From an uncultured Alistipes sp. (GTDB lineage Bacteria > Bacteroidota > Bacteroidia > Bacteroidales > Rikenellaceae): DNA of 46,786 nt. A program made the translations under genes and the position numbers. Shown here piece after piece: positions 38,846 through 46,786 of this stretch; positions within the stretch are counted from its first letter, which is position 1; every line of letters begins with the position of its first letter. Location of the stretch: positions 1-46,786 of the forward strand of contig CAOJSG010000012.1 in NCBI GenBank assembly GCA_948442615.1. The letters run 5' to 3'. The notes under the pieces were generated by a model. That model was not told the DNA's origin. It saw only the letters and a program-made list of their open reading frames with translations, and searched no databases.

Positions 38846-41671
38846 CTATTCGGCCGTCGCGGGTCGCATGACGACTTTCACCCGGTTGGCGTCGTCTAGA
38901 ATCTTCCGGGCCATGCGGCGCACGTCGTTGTTGCCGAGCGCCCGCACCGCCTTCTCATAGTCGGCGATGTAGTCCAGTCCGCTGCCCTTGAGCTGCTGGA
39001 TGTAGCTCATCCAGCTGCCGTTCTGTTCGAGACTGTTTTTCCAGCTCTTGAGCAGGTATTCGCGCGTCTTCTCGACATCCTCGGCGAGGGGTCCGTTTTC
39101 GGCGATCTCGTTCAGCTCCTTCAGCACGATCTCGCTCAGCTCGTCGGCCATCTCGTCGTTGGTGTCGAACGAGATCCTCAGCTCGTAGCTCGGCTGCGGG
39201 ACGTACTCGGTGCTCGGGCGCACGCTCACGCCGTAGGTGCCGCCCTTCTCCTCGCGGATCGAGACCAGGTAGCGCGAATCGAGCGCCTGGGCCAGGAACG
39301 TGAGCGCCAGCTTGTTCTCCAGCGTGTAGGGCATCGTGCCCGAGAAGAGGTAGTTGACCGTCACCTTGGGCTGCTGCATCGGCACGGAGAACTCTTTGGT
39401 CACTTCGCCCTCGACCGGACGGGCCTTGTCGTCGGTGCAGGTCAGCGGGGCCGATGCGGGGATCGAACCGATGTATTTCTCGGCCAGCGGCAGGAGCGTC
39501 GCCGGGTCGACGTTGCCCGCGAAGACGAAGGTGAAGCCTCCGGCTCCGGGGTAGAGCTTGCCGTAGACGGTCGGCAGCGCTTCGAAGCGGTAGGTGTCGA
39601 CGATCTCGGGCGAGATCAGCTGCCGGCGCGGATTGTGCCCGTAGGCCGTGTCGATGAACTCCTTCTCGGCCAGGTAGTCGGGGTTGCTGCCCACGTTGTC
39701 GAGCTGCGCGCGGAGCATCTGCACCAGCTTGTCGAAGTCGTTGCGGTCGAAGCGCGGGGCGGTGAACTGCAGGTAGACCAGCTGCAGCATGGTCTCCAGG
39801 TCCTTGGGCGAGCACGAGGCGTTCATGCGGCTGAAATAGTTGTCCGCGGCGGTCGAGGCCGAGACCGATTTGCCGGAGAGCTGCTTCTTCAGCTCCGTGG
39901 CGGAGAACCCGCCCAGACCCGACAGCGCATTGACGTTGGGCATCATCTCGCCCAGGTAGAATTCGTCGTCGCCGAGGCGCGACAGACCGCCCTCGGCCGT
40001 TACGGCGAGGCGCACCTCGTCGGCCTTGAAGGTAGTGGGTTTCAATATGATCCGGGCTCCGTTGGCGAGCACCCACTCCGTCGTGCCGTAGGCTTCGTTG
40101 CGGACGGTCTCGACCACGGGCGACCCGGGCAGCGGCGTCTCGTCCGGAATGAGGGGCAGCGCCACCGTGTCGTCTTCGTAAGGCGCCACGTCGGCTTCGG
40201 CCGCCTTCGCGCGGATGGCCAGCAGCTCTTCGGCCGTGGGGACCGTCACGCCCTCCTTCTCGGGAGCGGTCACGGCGATCACCTGGTTCTCGGGGCGCAA
40301 CAGGTCGCGGACCGCGGCGTTCACGGCCTCGACCGTGACGGTGTGGCGGATCAGCAGGCTGTCCATCCGCCATTCGGTCTCGGCGTCGGGCATCGGCGTG
40401 TTCTTGGCGTAGTTTTCGAGATAGGTCGCCACGTAGTCGCCGTTGCGGCGGTCGTTGCGGTTGGCGTAGTGCTGTTCGGCGCGGCGCATCAGGTCGTTCT
40501 GCGCCCGCTCGAACTCGCCGGCCGTGAAGCCGTGGCGGCGGATCCGCTCCAGCTCGGTGCAGATCGCCTCGAATCCCGGGGCGATCTTGCCGTCTTCGGT
40601 GCGGAACATGATGGCCGTCGTCTCCATCGTGGGGATGATGCCCAGGATGTCGCCCGAATCCATGCCGGCGCTCAGGAACGGAGCGTCGGGCTGCATGGCG
40701 ATCTCCTGCAGCCGGGCGTTGGCCATCTCGCACATATACTGCTGCACGAGCGCGAGCAGCTGGCCGTAGGGGGTGCCGTTGAGCTGTGCGGGCGTTGCCG
40801 GGCGCTTGAAGAAATACTTGACGGCCGAGCCCTGCATCTCCTTGTCCGTGTAGATCGAGACGATCGGCTCCGCGTTGTCCGGCACGACGTAGGCCTCCTT
40901 CTGCGGCGCGTCGGCCGCGGGGGCGGGAATGTCGCTCATCCGCTCGCGGATCTTTCGCTCCACGGCGTCGACGTCCACGTCGCCCACGACGACGACGGCC
41001 TGGTAGTCGGGCCGGTACCACTGGCGGTAGAACGCCTCCAGCTCGTCGTGCGAGAAGCTCTTCAGCCCGTCCAGATAGCCGATCAGGTTGCGTTTTTCGT
41101 ATTTCGAGTCCTTGCCCAGCGCCTTGACCATTTCGATCATCGAACGGAATCCCGCGCCGTCGCGCGTGCGCAGCTCCTCCATGATGACGCCCCGTTCGGC
41201 GTCGATCTCGGCGGGCTCGAGGGCGATGAAGTGCGACCAGTCGTGCAGAATCAGCAGCGCGCTGTCGACGATCCCTTCGCGCACGGTGGGCACGTCCTTG
41301 ATGAGGTAGGTCGTCTGGTCCCAGCCGGTCCCGGCGTTGAGGTTGGCGCCGAATTTCACGCCCACCTTCTCCAGGTATTCGGTCAGCTGCTTGCCCGGCA
41401 GGTTGGTCGTGCCGTTGAAGGCCATGTGCTCCAGAAAGTGGGCGAGGCCCTGCTGCGAGTCGCTCTCCTGGATGGCGCCTACGTTGTGCAGGATGTAGAA
41501 GTCGGCCTGTCCTTTCGGCTTTTCGTTGTGCCGGACGTAGTAGGTCATGCCGTTCGCGAGGCGTCCCGTGCGCAGGGCCGTGTCGGCCGGTATGGGCGCC
41601 ATCGGGTCGATCTGCGCCAGGGTGCTCCCGCAGACGGCGAGCGCTGCGACAGCTGTCAGGATTTTTTTCAT
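38846..41671 (-). CDS. M16 family zinc metallopeptidase (insulinase/pitrilysin type), exported
   Basis: A 941-residue protein with a signal peptide (MKKILTAVAALAVCGSTLA), so periplasmic. The N-terminal half is the active M16 domain with the inverted zinc motif HFLEH (His78, Glu81, His82) and the downstream Glu in ERGVIMEEL. Three further M16-type domains follow, with the C-terminal half (from about residue 500) lacking the zinc motif as usual. Such peptidases degrade small peptides and unfolded fragments in a closed chamber. The length fits the four-domain single-chain form. No partner gene is nearby. Confidence 0.93.
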   Translation of the reverse strand: MKKILTAVAALAVCGSTLAQIDPMAPIPADTALRTGRLANGMTYYVRHNEKPKGQADFYILHNVGAIQESDSQQGLAHFLEHMAFNGTTNLPGKQLTEYLEKVGVKFGANLNAGTGWDQTTYLIKDVPTVREGIVDSALLILHDWSHFIALEPAEIDAERGVIMEELRTRDGAGFRSMIEMVKALGKDSKYEKRNLIGYLDGLKSFSHDELEAFYRQWYRPDYQAVVVVGDVDVDAVERKIRERMSDIPAPAADAPQKEAYVVPDNAEPIVSIYTDKEMQGSAVKYFFKRPATPAQLNGTPYGQLLALVQQYMCEMANARLQEIAMQPDAPFLSAGMDSGDILGIIPTMETTAIMFRTEDGKIAPGFEAICTELERIRRHGFTAGEFERAQNDLMRRAEQHYANRNDRRNGDYVATYLENYAKNTPMPDAETEWRMDSLLIRHTVTVEAVNAAVRDLLRPENQVIAVTAPEKEGVTVPTAEELLAIRAKAAEADVAPYEDDTVALPLIPDETPLPGSPVVETVRNEAYGTTEWVLANGARIILKPTTFKADEVRLAVTAEGGLSRLGDDEFYLGEMMPNVNALSGLGGFSATELKKQLSGKSVSASTAADNYFSRMNASCSPKDLETMLQLVYLQFTAPRFDRNDFDKLVQMLRAQLDNVGSNPDYLAEKEFIDTAYGHNPRRQLISPEIVDTYRFEALPTVYGKLYPGAGGFTFVFAGNVDPATLLPLAEKYIGSIPASAPLTCTDDKARPVEGEVTKEFSVPMQQPKVTVNYLFSGTMPYTLENKLALTFLAQALDSRYLVSIREEKGGTYGVSVRPSTEYVPQPSYELRISFDTNDEMADELSEIVLKELNEIAENGPLAEDVEKTREYLLKSWKNSLEQNGSWMSYIQQLKGSGLDYIADYEKAVRALGNNDVRRMARKILDDANRVKVVMRPATAE

Positions 41672-41848
41672 CTTCGTTCGCTTTTTATTTCGTTTTCACG
41701 AGGTTCGTCGTGTCGGGCGCGGAGTCGGGGGCCGTCCGTCGGAAGCCTCTCCCGGTGGGCTCTGCGGGCCGCCCGTCGTGCGGTCTCCGGTCTCGCGCCG
41801 CGCGTGCGGCGGCCGGATCGTCCGCTGCCGGCCGTGCGGGCAGGTGCG

Positions 41849-42064
41849 CTACGGCTCCGGATCGGGCCGGTATTCGATGATGTCGCCGGGCTGGCAGTCC
41901 AGCTCGCGGCACACCGCTTCGAGGGTCGAGAACCGGATGGCCCGGGCCTTGCCGTTTTTGAGGATTGACAGGTTCGCGGGCGTGATCTCCACCCGCTCGG
42001 CAAGTTCGCCCAGCGACATCTTGCGCTTGGCCATCATGACATCGATGTTGATGATTATCGCCAT
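41849..42064 (-). CDS. Small HTH regulator (XRE/YozG type)
   Basis: A 71-residue protein, almost entirely a helix-turn-helix domain (MSLGELAERVEITPANLSILKNGKARAIRFSTLEAVC) followed by LDCQPGDIIEYRPD. The frame opens 33 bp further up, but MAIIINIDVMMAKRKMS is the conserved family start, so 42064 is preferred. It follows the DUF2975 gene by 135 bp and likely regulates it or is co-transcribed, since HTH/DUF2975 pairs recur in many bacteria. Confidence 0.87.
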   Translation of the reverse strand: MAIIINIDVMMAKRKMSLGELAERVEITPANLSILKNGKARAIRFSTLEAVCRELDCQPGDIIEYRPDPEP

Positions 42065-42199
42065 AATGCTCTGCTGCTTGCTCGGTTCGTAGCGCAATGC
42101 GCCGCACGGGGTGCCGTGTGCGCGTCAGTATCTCCGGATCGGGAAATCCCCCCCCCGGGTAGGATGAACGGGTCGTATGCGGTAGTCATGTCCGGTCGG

Positions 42200-42913
42200 T
42201 TAGATGGTAAGTTTCTGTTCTTCGCTCAGCTGCTGTCCGATCGCGAACACTTCGGCGGCGAACAGCACGAGAATACCCATGATGATGGTGCCGTACGACA
42301 CGGCGAAGCCGGTGTCGACCTCCAGCCCCGTGCCGGCCAGCACCTCGGCCGCACGCCGGTTCATCCACCAGGCCGACAGGTCGCCGCACAGTTCGGAGAG
42401 GATCGTCAGCACGCCGATGGCCCGCAGGTAGCGGGTGTTGCGCCGGTCGAGGGTGCATTCGTTGCGGATGCTGCGGCGCAGCGAGCGGATGATGATGCAC
42501 ATCAGCACGATGATCGCCGGATAGACGAGTGCGTTGAGCATCGTCAGCGCATAGAGCCACGGCGTGCCGCCGATCGACCGGAAGGCCATGCCCAGGGGCG
42601 TGGCGCCCGGCGCCTCCTCGACCACCAGCAGCTCGAGGCAGCCTGCGGTCGCCTGCACGCGGCGGCCCGTCGCCGTCGAATCCGCCTCGCCGAGCGGCAC
42701 CGGCGCGTGTACGGCCACGTCGCTCAGCAGGTAGAACGCGCAGGGATTTCCCTGCATCCACTCCGCGGCGATCTCCTTGCCCAGTTCGGTGCCCTGTCCG
42801 AACCCTTTGGTGAAGTTGGGCAGCAGGCTGTGCGCGATGCTGACGGCCAGTACGATGAAAAACGCGACATAGATGACCAGCAGGCGTTGTAGCAAGGGTC
42901 GTTTGTTTTGCAT
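42200..42913 (-). CDS. DUF2975 family membrane protein
   Basis: A 237-residue protein with four membrane segments (about residues 10-30, 115-137, 160-180, 204-224). The last part (DTGFAVSYGTIIMGILVLFAAEVFAIGQQLSEEQKLTI) is the typical DUF2975 ending. A large extracytoplasmic loop of about 80 residues follows the first segment. The start at 42913 (MQNKRPLLQRLLVIYV) is chosen since it opens the first segment; the frame above it is non-coding. It is paired with the HTH regulator downstream. Function unknown. Confidence 0.87.
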   Translation of the reverse strand: MQNKRPLLQRLLVIYVAFFIVLAVSIAHSLLPNFTKGFGQGTELGKEIAAEWMQGNPCAFYLLSDVAVHAPVPLGEADSTATGRRVQATAGCLELLVVEEAPGATPLGMAFRSIGGTPWLYALTMLNALVYPAIIVLMCIIIRSLRRSIRNECTLDRRNTRYLRAIGVLTILSELCGDLSAWWMNRRAAEVLAGTGLEVDTGFAVSYGTIIMGILVLFAAEVFAIGQQLSEEQKLTI

Positions 42914-43018
42914 GGTTGCTCCGGTTTGACGTTTGTTTCTCGATTGCGCCTTTTCGCGTTCCGACCGGGTCGGGCGGGGTTGCGCCCCTCCCGGGTTGTC
43001 GGGAACGTTTCGGTTTTG

Positions 43019-43047
43019 CAAATATACGATTTAAATTCGGAAAACAA
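43019..43047 (-). promoter_or_regulatory. Promoter of the DUF2975/HTH pair
   Basis: On the minus strand TTG (43045-43047), an 18-nt gap, then TATATTTG (43019-43026), in the AT-rich patch upstream of DUF2975. The leader would be about 100 nt. Confidence 0.7.
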
Positions 43048-43195
43048 CTAAATTTTATCGTTTTTCGATATGCGTTTTTCTCCGGGACGCTTTTCGGAGG
43101 CACCGCGCAGGGCCGATGCCGCATGTTCCGTGCAAAACGGGGCGGCGGCTTCGCGATTTTCGCGGCGCGGCGGCCCGTGCGGCGTGCCGCGGCGG

Positions 43196-44737
43196 TCAGC
43201 GGAGCCGCGGATAGCGGTTGTTGAAGCGGTAGCCGATGCCGAGCATCAGGAAGTTGGGCTGGTGGAAATTGCGGAGGCTGTAGCCGATGTGGACGTACGA
43301 ACTGCGCGTGGCGGCGATCTTCAGAGTCAGCATCTGGTAGAACCCTTTCATGTCGCCTCCCCGGTGCAGGACGTTGACGCCCAGCCCCAGCCCCACCGAG
43401 AAGTAGGGCATGACGAACTCCCCGCGGGCGGAGAGGCCCAGCGCCGCCTGCCGTGCGAATCCGGGGTTGTCCGTGATCAGCTCGGGGCTGCCGTCGATCG
43501 GGACTATCTGGTCGCGCAGCGTGATGTTGGCGCTGCGGTCGTAGACGCCGTCGAGCGACAGTCCCGCCCGGAACTTGTATCCGAAGTTGTACATCGCCGC
43601 GAAGTTGAATCCCGCGACGGCATACGCTTCGGGCGAGGCGATCTGCCGGTCGTCGACCGCGATGCCCTTGCGGCGCCACGATCCGAAGAGCGTGAGGTCG
43701 TAGCTCATGTGGCGCGGAAAGGGGATGCGGAGCCGTTGCGGGGCGTTTTCGGCTTCGGTGCGGCCGAACAGGCAGACGATGCCCGTCTTCAGACCGATCG
43801 AGTTCAGCCCCGCGTTGGGGTATTTGGTGTTGCCGTTGGAGAAGTGGTTGAGCGCCACGCCGGCGGTGATGTCCACGTCGCGCAGGACGTGCCAGCGCAG
43901 GAAACAGTCGATGCCGATGTAGGCGTTGATCTTCGACCCCATCATCCGGTTGTCGGGGTTGCGCTGCGCGTCGTAGGGCTTCCAGCCGAACGAAAGGCCG
44001 AGGTTCCATTCGTAGTCGAGCGAGAGCCGCCGGCCGAGCCGTGCGATGCGGGCGCCCTGGTAGAGGTAGAGCGCCACGGGGTTTCCCAGCTCGTCGGGCG
44101 TCCCGAAGTCGAAGTAGGCGAGCCCGACGCCCTGGTAGACTCCGCCGAAGAGCCTGTCGAGGCGCGAGCCGGGGCGGTATTGCCAGCCGTAGCGCAGGTG
44201 TCCCGAGAGGGCGAGATCGATGGGCCGGCCGCTGCGGTTGGCCCCCTGCACGAAGGAGTTGGTCGGGAAGATGTATGCGGGGCGGAATTCGGCGCCCAGG
44301 CGGTGCATGATGCGGCGTGCGGAGGTGTCGCGGACGGGGGAAAGCGGGCCTTGCGCCGCGGATGCCGCGAGTGTTTCGGGTGCTGCGGGTGTTGCCGGGG
44401 ATGCTGTTGCGGATCTTGTTGCGGATGCTGTTGCGGATGCCGCGGCCCGGCGTGCGTTGCGCGGCCGCCGGTTTCCGCGGCCGTCGCGGTAGCCGGCCTC
44501 GTAGCCCTGGCGGTAAGCCGCAGCGAACAGCGAATCGGCGGGCGCGTCCGGCTGTTCGGGCCCTGCGGTTCTTGCCGGCTGTTCGGCTTCTGCGGTTCCG
44601 GAGACTTTTGCAGCATCGGCGATTCTTGCCGGTGCTTCGGCAGGTGCGGCGGCGTGTGCCGGCGATACGGCCGGGAGGAGCGTGAGCAGCAGCAGGGCCA
44701 GTAGGATCGTGTGCGGGTTTCGTATCGCGGGTTTCAT
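43196..44737 (-). CDS. Outer-membrane acyloxyacyl hydrolase-like (PagL-type) protein
   Basis: A 513-residue protein. It has a signal peptide (about residues 1-30), then an unusual region of about 100 residues rich in Ala/Glu/Pro/Thr (AASATASATRSATASPATPAAPE) and a small motif with YRQGYEAGYRDGRGNRR. The rest is a beta barrel. The site VALNHFSNGNTKYPNAGLNSIGL, with His298 and Ser300, matches the HxSN active site of PagL lipid A 3-O-deacylase, and NCBI-style acyloxyacyl hydrolases in Bacteroides share it. It probably trims fatty acids from lipid A at the outer membrane. The C-terminus IGYRFNNRYPRLR is a barrel end. Enzyme activity is inferred. Confidence 0.78.
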   Translation of the reverse strand: MKPAIRNPHTILLALLLLTLLPAVSPAHAAAPAEAPARIADAAKVSGTAEAEQPARTAGPEQPDAPADSLFAAAYRQGYEAGYRDGRGNRRPRNARRAAASATASATRSATASPATPAAPETLAASAAQGPLSPVRDTSARRIMHRLGAEFRPAYIFPTNSFVQGANRSGRPIDLALSGHLRYGWQYRPGSRLDRLFGGVYQGVGLAYFDFGTPDELGNPVALYLYQGARIARLGRRLSLDYEWNLGLSFGWKPYDAQRNPDNRMMGSKINAYIGIDCFLRWHVLRDVDITAGVALNHFSNGNTKYPNAGLNSIGLKTGIVCLFGRTEAENAPQRLRIPFPRHMSYDLTLFGSWRRKGIAVDDRQIASPEAYAVAGFNFAAMYNFGYKFRAGLSLDGVYDRSANITLRDQIVPIDGSPELITDNPGFARQAALGLSARGEFVMPYFSVGLGLGVNVLHRGGDMKGFYQMLTLKIAATRSSYVHIGYSLRNFHQPNFLMLGIGYRFNNRYPRLR

Positions 44738-44994
44738 GGAGGGGCCGGTATGTATTCAGCCGTCGAAGTTACGAAAATTTTCCGCAGATTCCCGGCCTGC
44801 GGCTCGAAATCGACGAGGCTTCCTGCCGTTTTATGCCGCCGGAGCCGTCCTACGCACTCTTCGCAGCCCTCCGCGGCCTTTTGCGGTTCTTGCGCCTCCG
44901 CATCCTTTGCGGCCGTCGCGCGCCTTTCATGTCTCTCCGCGGCCTCCTGCGCCTCTTCAGCCCGTTGCGGCCTGGCGGGATCGGGCGGAGGCGT

Positions 44995-45408
44995 TCACTT
45001 CCGCGGCGTGCGGCGCAGCCGCCGGACCATGTGCACGGCACAGCATGCGCACAGCAGGATCCCCGCCTTGTAGTGGCACAGCCCTGCGGCGGCGAGAGGT
45101 TTGTCGGCGAAGAACGCCGCGATGCCGGTGGCGGTCGCGAGCAGGAAGGCTGCGCTGAGCGCACAGGTGGCGATGCTCTTTCTGCCCGGCGCTCCGGTGA
45201 AGAGCTTCCGGTACCAGTTCCGGCGTACCGTCGCGTGGCGGACCGCCGCCGCCGCGAACACCAGGGCTGCGACCGTATGGAGCGCCGCCGCGCAGCGGAT
45301 CGAGTCCCGGCAGCCGCCGTGACCGGCCATGTGCAGGGCCACGCCGGTCGCTGCGGCCAGGATGAACGCGAGAATCAGCATCCGGTTTCTGTTCGAAATG
45401 CGTTTCAT
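44995..45408 (-). CDS. DUF4405-like membrane protein, possible heme-binding
   Basis: A 137-residue protein with four membrane segments (MLILAFILAAATGVALHMAG, LHTVAALVFAAAAVRHATV, IATCALSAAFLLATATGIAAFF, and GILLCACCAVHMVRRL). Each pair contains histidines within or near the membrane (LHMAGH, LHTV ... RHATVRRNWY, CHYK, VHMV), the pattern of DUF4405 and small cytochrome b-like proteins. Heme binding is inferred. It follows the Crp/Fnr gene on the same strand by 82 bp, suggesting co-regulation. Confidence 0.8.
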   Translation of the reverse strand: MKRISNRNRMLILAFILAAATGVALHMAGHGGCRDSIRCAAALHTVAALVFAAAAVRHATVRRNWYRKLFTGAPGRKSIATCALSAAFLLATATGIAAFFADKPLAAAGLCHYKAGILLCACCAVHMVRRLRRTPRK

Positions 45409-45490
45409 TGTTTTTTCGGGTATGGGTTTTCGGATGCGAAGTTCGCGAATCGCCGCCGCCGGGACGATAACATTCGTTAAGAAACGACGC

Positions 45491-46030
45491 TCAGCGCCGG
45501 TTTCTGATGCGGGAGAGCGAGACGGGCGTGATGCCGAGGTACGAGGCCAGGTAGTGTTGCGGCACCCGTCGCACGATGTCGGGCCGCTCTTCGAGCAGCG
45601 CTTCGTAGCGCTGGCGCGGCGTCTTCGTGATGCGGGAGAGGAATAGCCGCTGATAGCTCCGGAAACGGTCGGCGAGCTTCTCTTCGTAGGCCCGTCTGAT
45701 CGCGGGCGTCGTCTCGATGCGGGCGAACAGCTCGTCCCGGCCGAGCACCGAAAGGGTCGTCGGTTCGATGCTCTCCAGCGAGAAGAGGCTCGGTTCGCGG
45801 CGGTACAGACTGGCGAACGAGGCTACCATGTCGCCTTCGAAGAAGAACTGGAACGAGATCTCCTGGCCGCTGCCGTCGGCGAAGAAGAGCCGCAGGGCGC
45901 CCTTGCGGATCAGGTAGAGACGGTCGGCGATCCGGTCCTGCGCGAGCAGGAGGGTTTTCGCGGGAACCGACAGGTCGTCGATTCCGGTCGGGGTGTCGAA
46001 CAGCAGATTCGCGAGGTCGGGTGCGGTCAT
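45491..46030 (-). CDS. Crp/Fnr family transcriptional regulator
   Basis: A 179-residue protein with a cyclic-nucleotide-binding-like domain (residues of about 20-115: LYLIRKGALRLFFADGSGQEISFQFFFEGDMVASF) and a C-terminal helix-turn-helix (VPQHYLASYLGITPVSLSRIR). There is no Cys cluster, so it is not an Fnr-type iron-sulfur sensor. The ligand is unknown. The ATG at 46030 (MTAPDLANLLFDT) is preferred over the longer frame to 46132, which adds low-complexity residues. Confidence 0.9.
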   Translation of the reverse strand: MTAPDLANLLFDTPTGIDDLSVPAKTLLLAQDRIADRLYLIRKGALRLFFADGSGQEISFQFFFEGDMVASFASLYRREPSLFSLESIEPTTLSVLGRDELFARIETTPAIRRAYEEKLADRFRSYQRLFLSRITKTPRQRYEALLEERPDIVRRVPQHYLASYLGITPVSLSRIRNRR

Positions 46031-46508
46031 GATGCGGGGTTTACGTGCTTTGCATGGGGCGGCAAGGCGGCGTGCGGCGAGAGTCGCCGGGCGATGCGTG
46101 CGTGCGGCGGCCGCTCCGGCAGGCTCCGCCATGCGGCCGGAATGTCCGTCCTTCCGTGCGGGCGGAGCGGGGTTCGGCGGACCGGTCGAGCCCGGTCATG
46201 CCGGTTTTACCATTTATTATATCGTATTATTGCGTCGCGCAGCCTTGTCCGGAGTGCGTCGGCCGCGCCGTATATGGCGCCGAGCGGGGCCGTCGCTCGC
46301 ACGGCGCGTTCCGGCAGCGCACTGCGCAGCTCCGCTCTGCGCCGTGTCGCTCTTTACGGTAGGACGATGCCGTTTCGTTGCGCTGCCGGGCGGTGCGCCG
46401 CTTTTTCCGGCAGTGCGCCGCACGGTTTGCTCCGCATGCTTCCGCTTTGCGCCGCGCATCGTTCCGTGGCGCCGTGCCGCACCGCCCGGCGCGGCATCCG
46501 CGGCCTTG
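46031..46508. other. Intergenic stretch with AT-rich island
   Basis: A 478-bp spacer. An AT-rich island at about 46203-46240 lies about 175 bp upstream of the Crp/Fnr start and is the likely promoter region, but no TAnnTTTG is seen there. A weak hairpin TGCCGC/GCGGCA (46475-46480 and 46491-46496) may end speA transcription. Nothing else is recognisable. Confidence 0.5.
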
Positions 46509-46786
46509 TCAGTAGCCGAGGATGCGGAGCATCGAACGATAGGACTGCTCCTTGGCGAACAGACGCGTGTAGTATTCGTTGTCGTCCTTGTCGCGGTCGA
46601 TGATGATGTGCTTCGGCGCCGGGATCAGGCAGTGCTGGATGCCGCCGAAGCCGCCGAGCGACTCCTGGTAGGCTCCCGTGTGGAAGAACCCGATGTACTG
46701 CGTGTTGCCCTTTTCGAGTTTCGGGAGAAAGATGGCGTTGGTGTGGCACTCCGAATTGTAGAAATCCTCGCTGTCGCACGTCAGCC
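46509..46786 (-). CDS. speA: Biosynthetic arginine decarboxylase SpeA (C-terminal part)
   Basis: The minus strand has an open frame from the right edge to a stop at 46509, giving 92 residues: LTCDSEDFYNSECHTNAIFLP, then YIGFFHTGAYQESLGGFGGIQHCLIPAPKHIIID and ending MLRILGY. This is the C-terminus of biosynthetic arginine decarboxylase, the PLP enzyme that makes agmatine for polyamine synthesis. The active-site motifs CDS and GAYQ are visible. The gene continues beyond the window. Confidence 0.93.
   Translation of the reverse strand, partial: LTCDSEDFYNSECHTNAIFLPKLEKGNTQYIGFFHTGAYQESLGGFGGIQHCLIPAPKHIIIDRDKDDNEYYTRLFAKEQSYRSMLRILGY

Overview
The window looks like chromosomal DNA of a GC-rich member of the Bacteroidales, most likely Alistipes or another Rikenellaceae. 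The evidence is the fused LpxC-FabZ protein, KorAB, BACON and DUF5689 lipoproteins, TonB-dependent receptors, DUF4199 and DUF4293 membrane proteins, and repeated promoters of the Bacteroidetes type (-33 TTTG, -7 TAnnTTTG). The genus is an inference from composition and gene content. Coding DNA is GC-rich, and the few AT-rich islands are mostly promoters.

Left part (1-11.3 kb), housekeeping. On the minus strand lie nusA (cut by the left edge), rimP, lpxA and lpxC-fabZ. On the plus strand follow a TonB-C-like membrane protein, two small envelope proteins, a K+/H+ antiporter and tRNA-Ala(GGC) with its own promoter and terminator. korB and korA (2-oxoacid:ferredoxin oxidoreductase) are on the minus strand.

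11.5-14.6 kb, phage-like island. A CI/LexA-type repressor with a visible Ala-Gly cleavage site and Ser/Lys dyad diverges from a small unknown protein and a lone terminase large subunit. A 26-bp perfect palindrome closes the island.

14.9-24.7 kb. An OsmC protein, then an outer-membrane pair (997-residue TPR protein and a beta-barrel protein), the SRP RNA gene on the minus strand, mltG divergent from it, and a tight operon of a TsaC-like protein, DUF4199, a GT2 glycosyltransferase and DUF4293.

24.9-35.6 kb, the most distinctive region. Five exported proteins lie between one promoter and one terminator: a 1401-residue mosaic BACON lipoprotein, a DNA/RNA non-specific endonuclease lipoprotein, a secreted endonuclease/exonuclease/phosphatase, a TonB-dependent receptor and a DUF5689 (OB-fold-like) lipoprotein. 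Together they read as a surface system that captures, cuts and imports nucleic acid or its fragments. It resembles a polysaccharide utilization locus but has no SusD.

35.6-46.8 kb. On the minus strand are an LtaS-like phosphotransferase, an M16 peptidase, an HTH/DUF2975 pair, a PagL-like outer-membrane protein, a DUF4405 protein, a Crp/Fnr regulator and the 3' end of speA. The spacers here hold a 12-bp tandem repeat, a trinucleotide-rich tract and a long inverted repeat.
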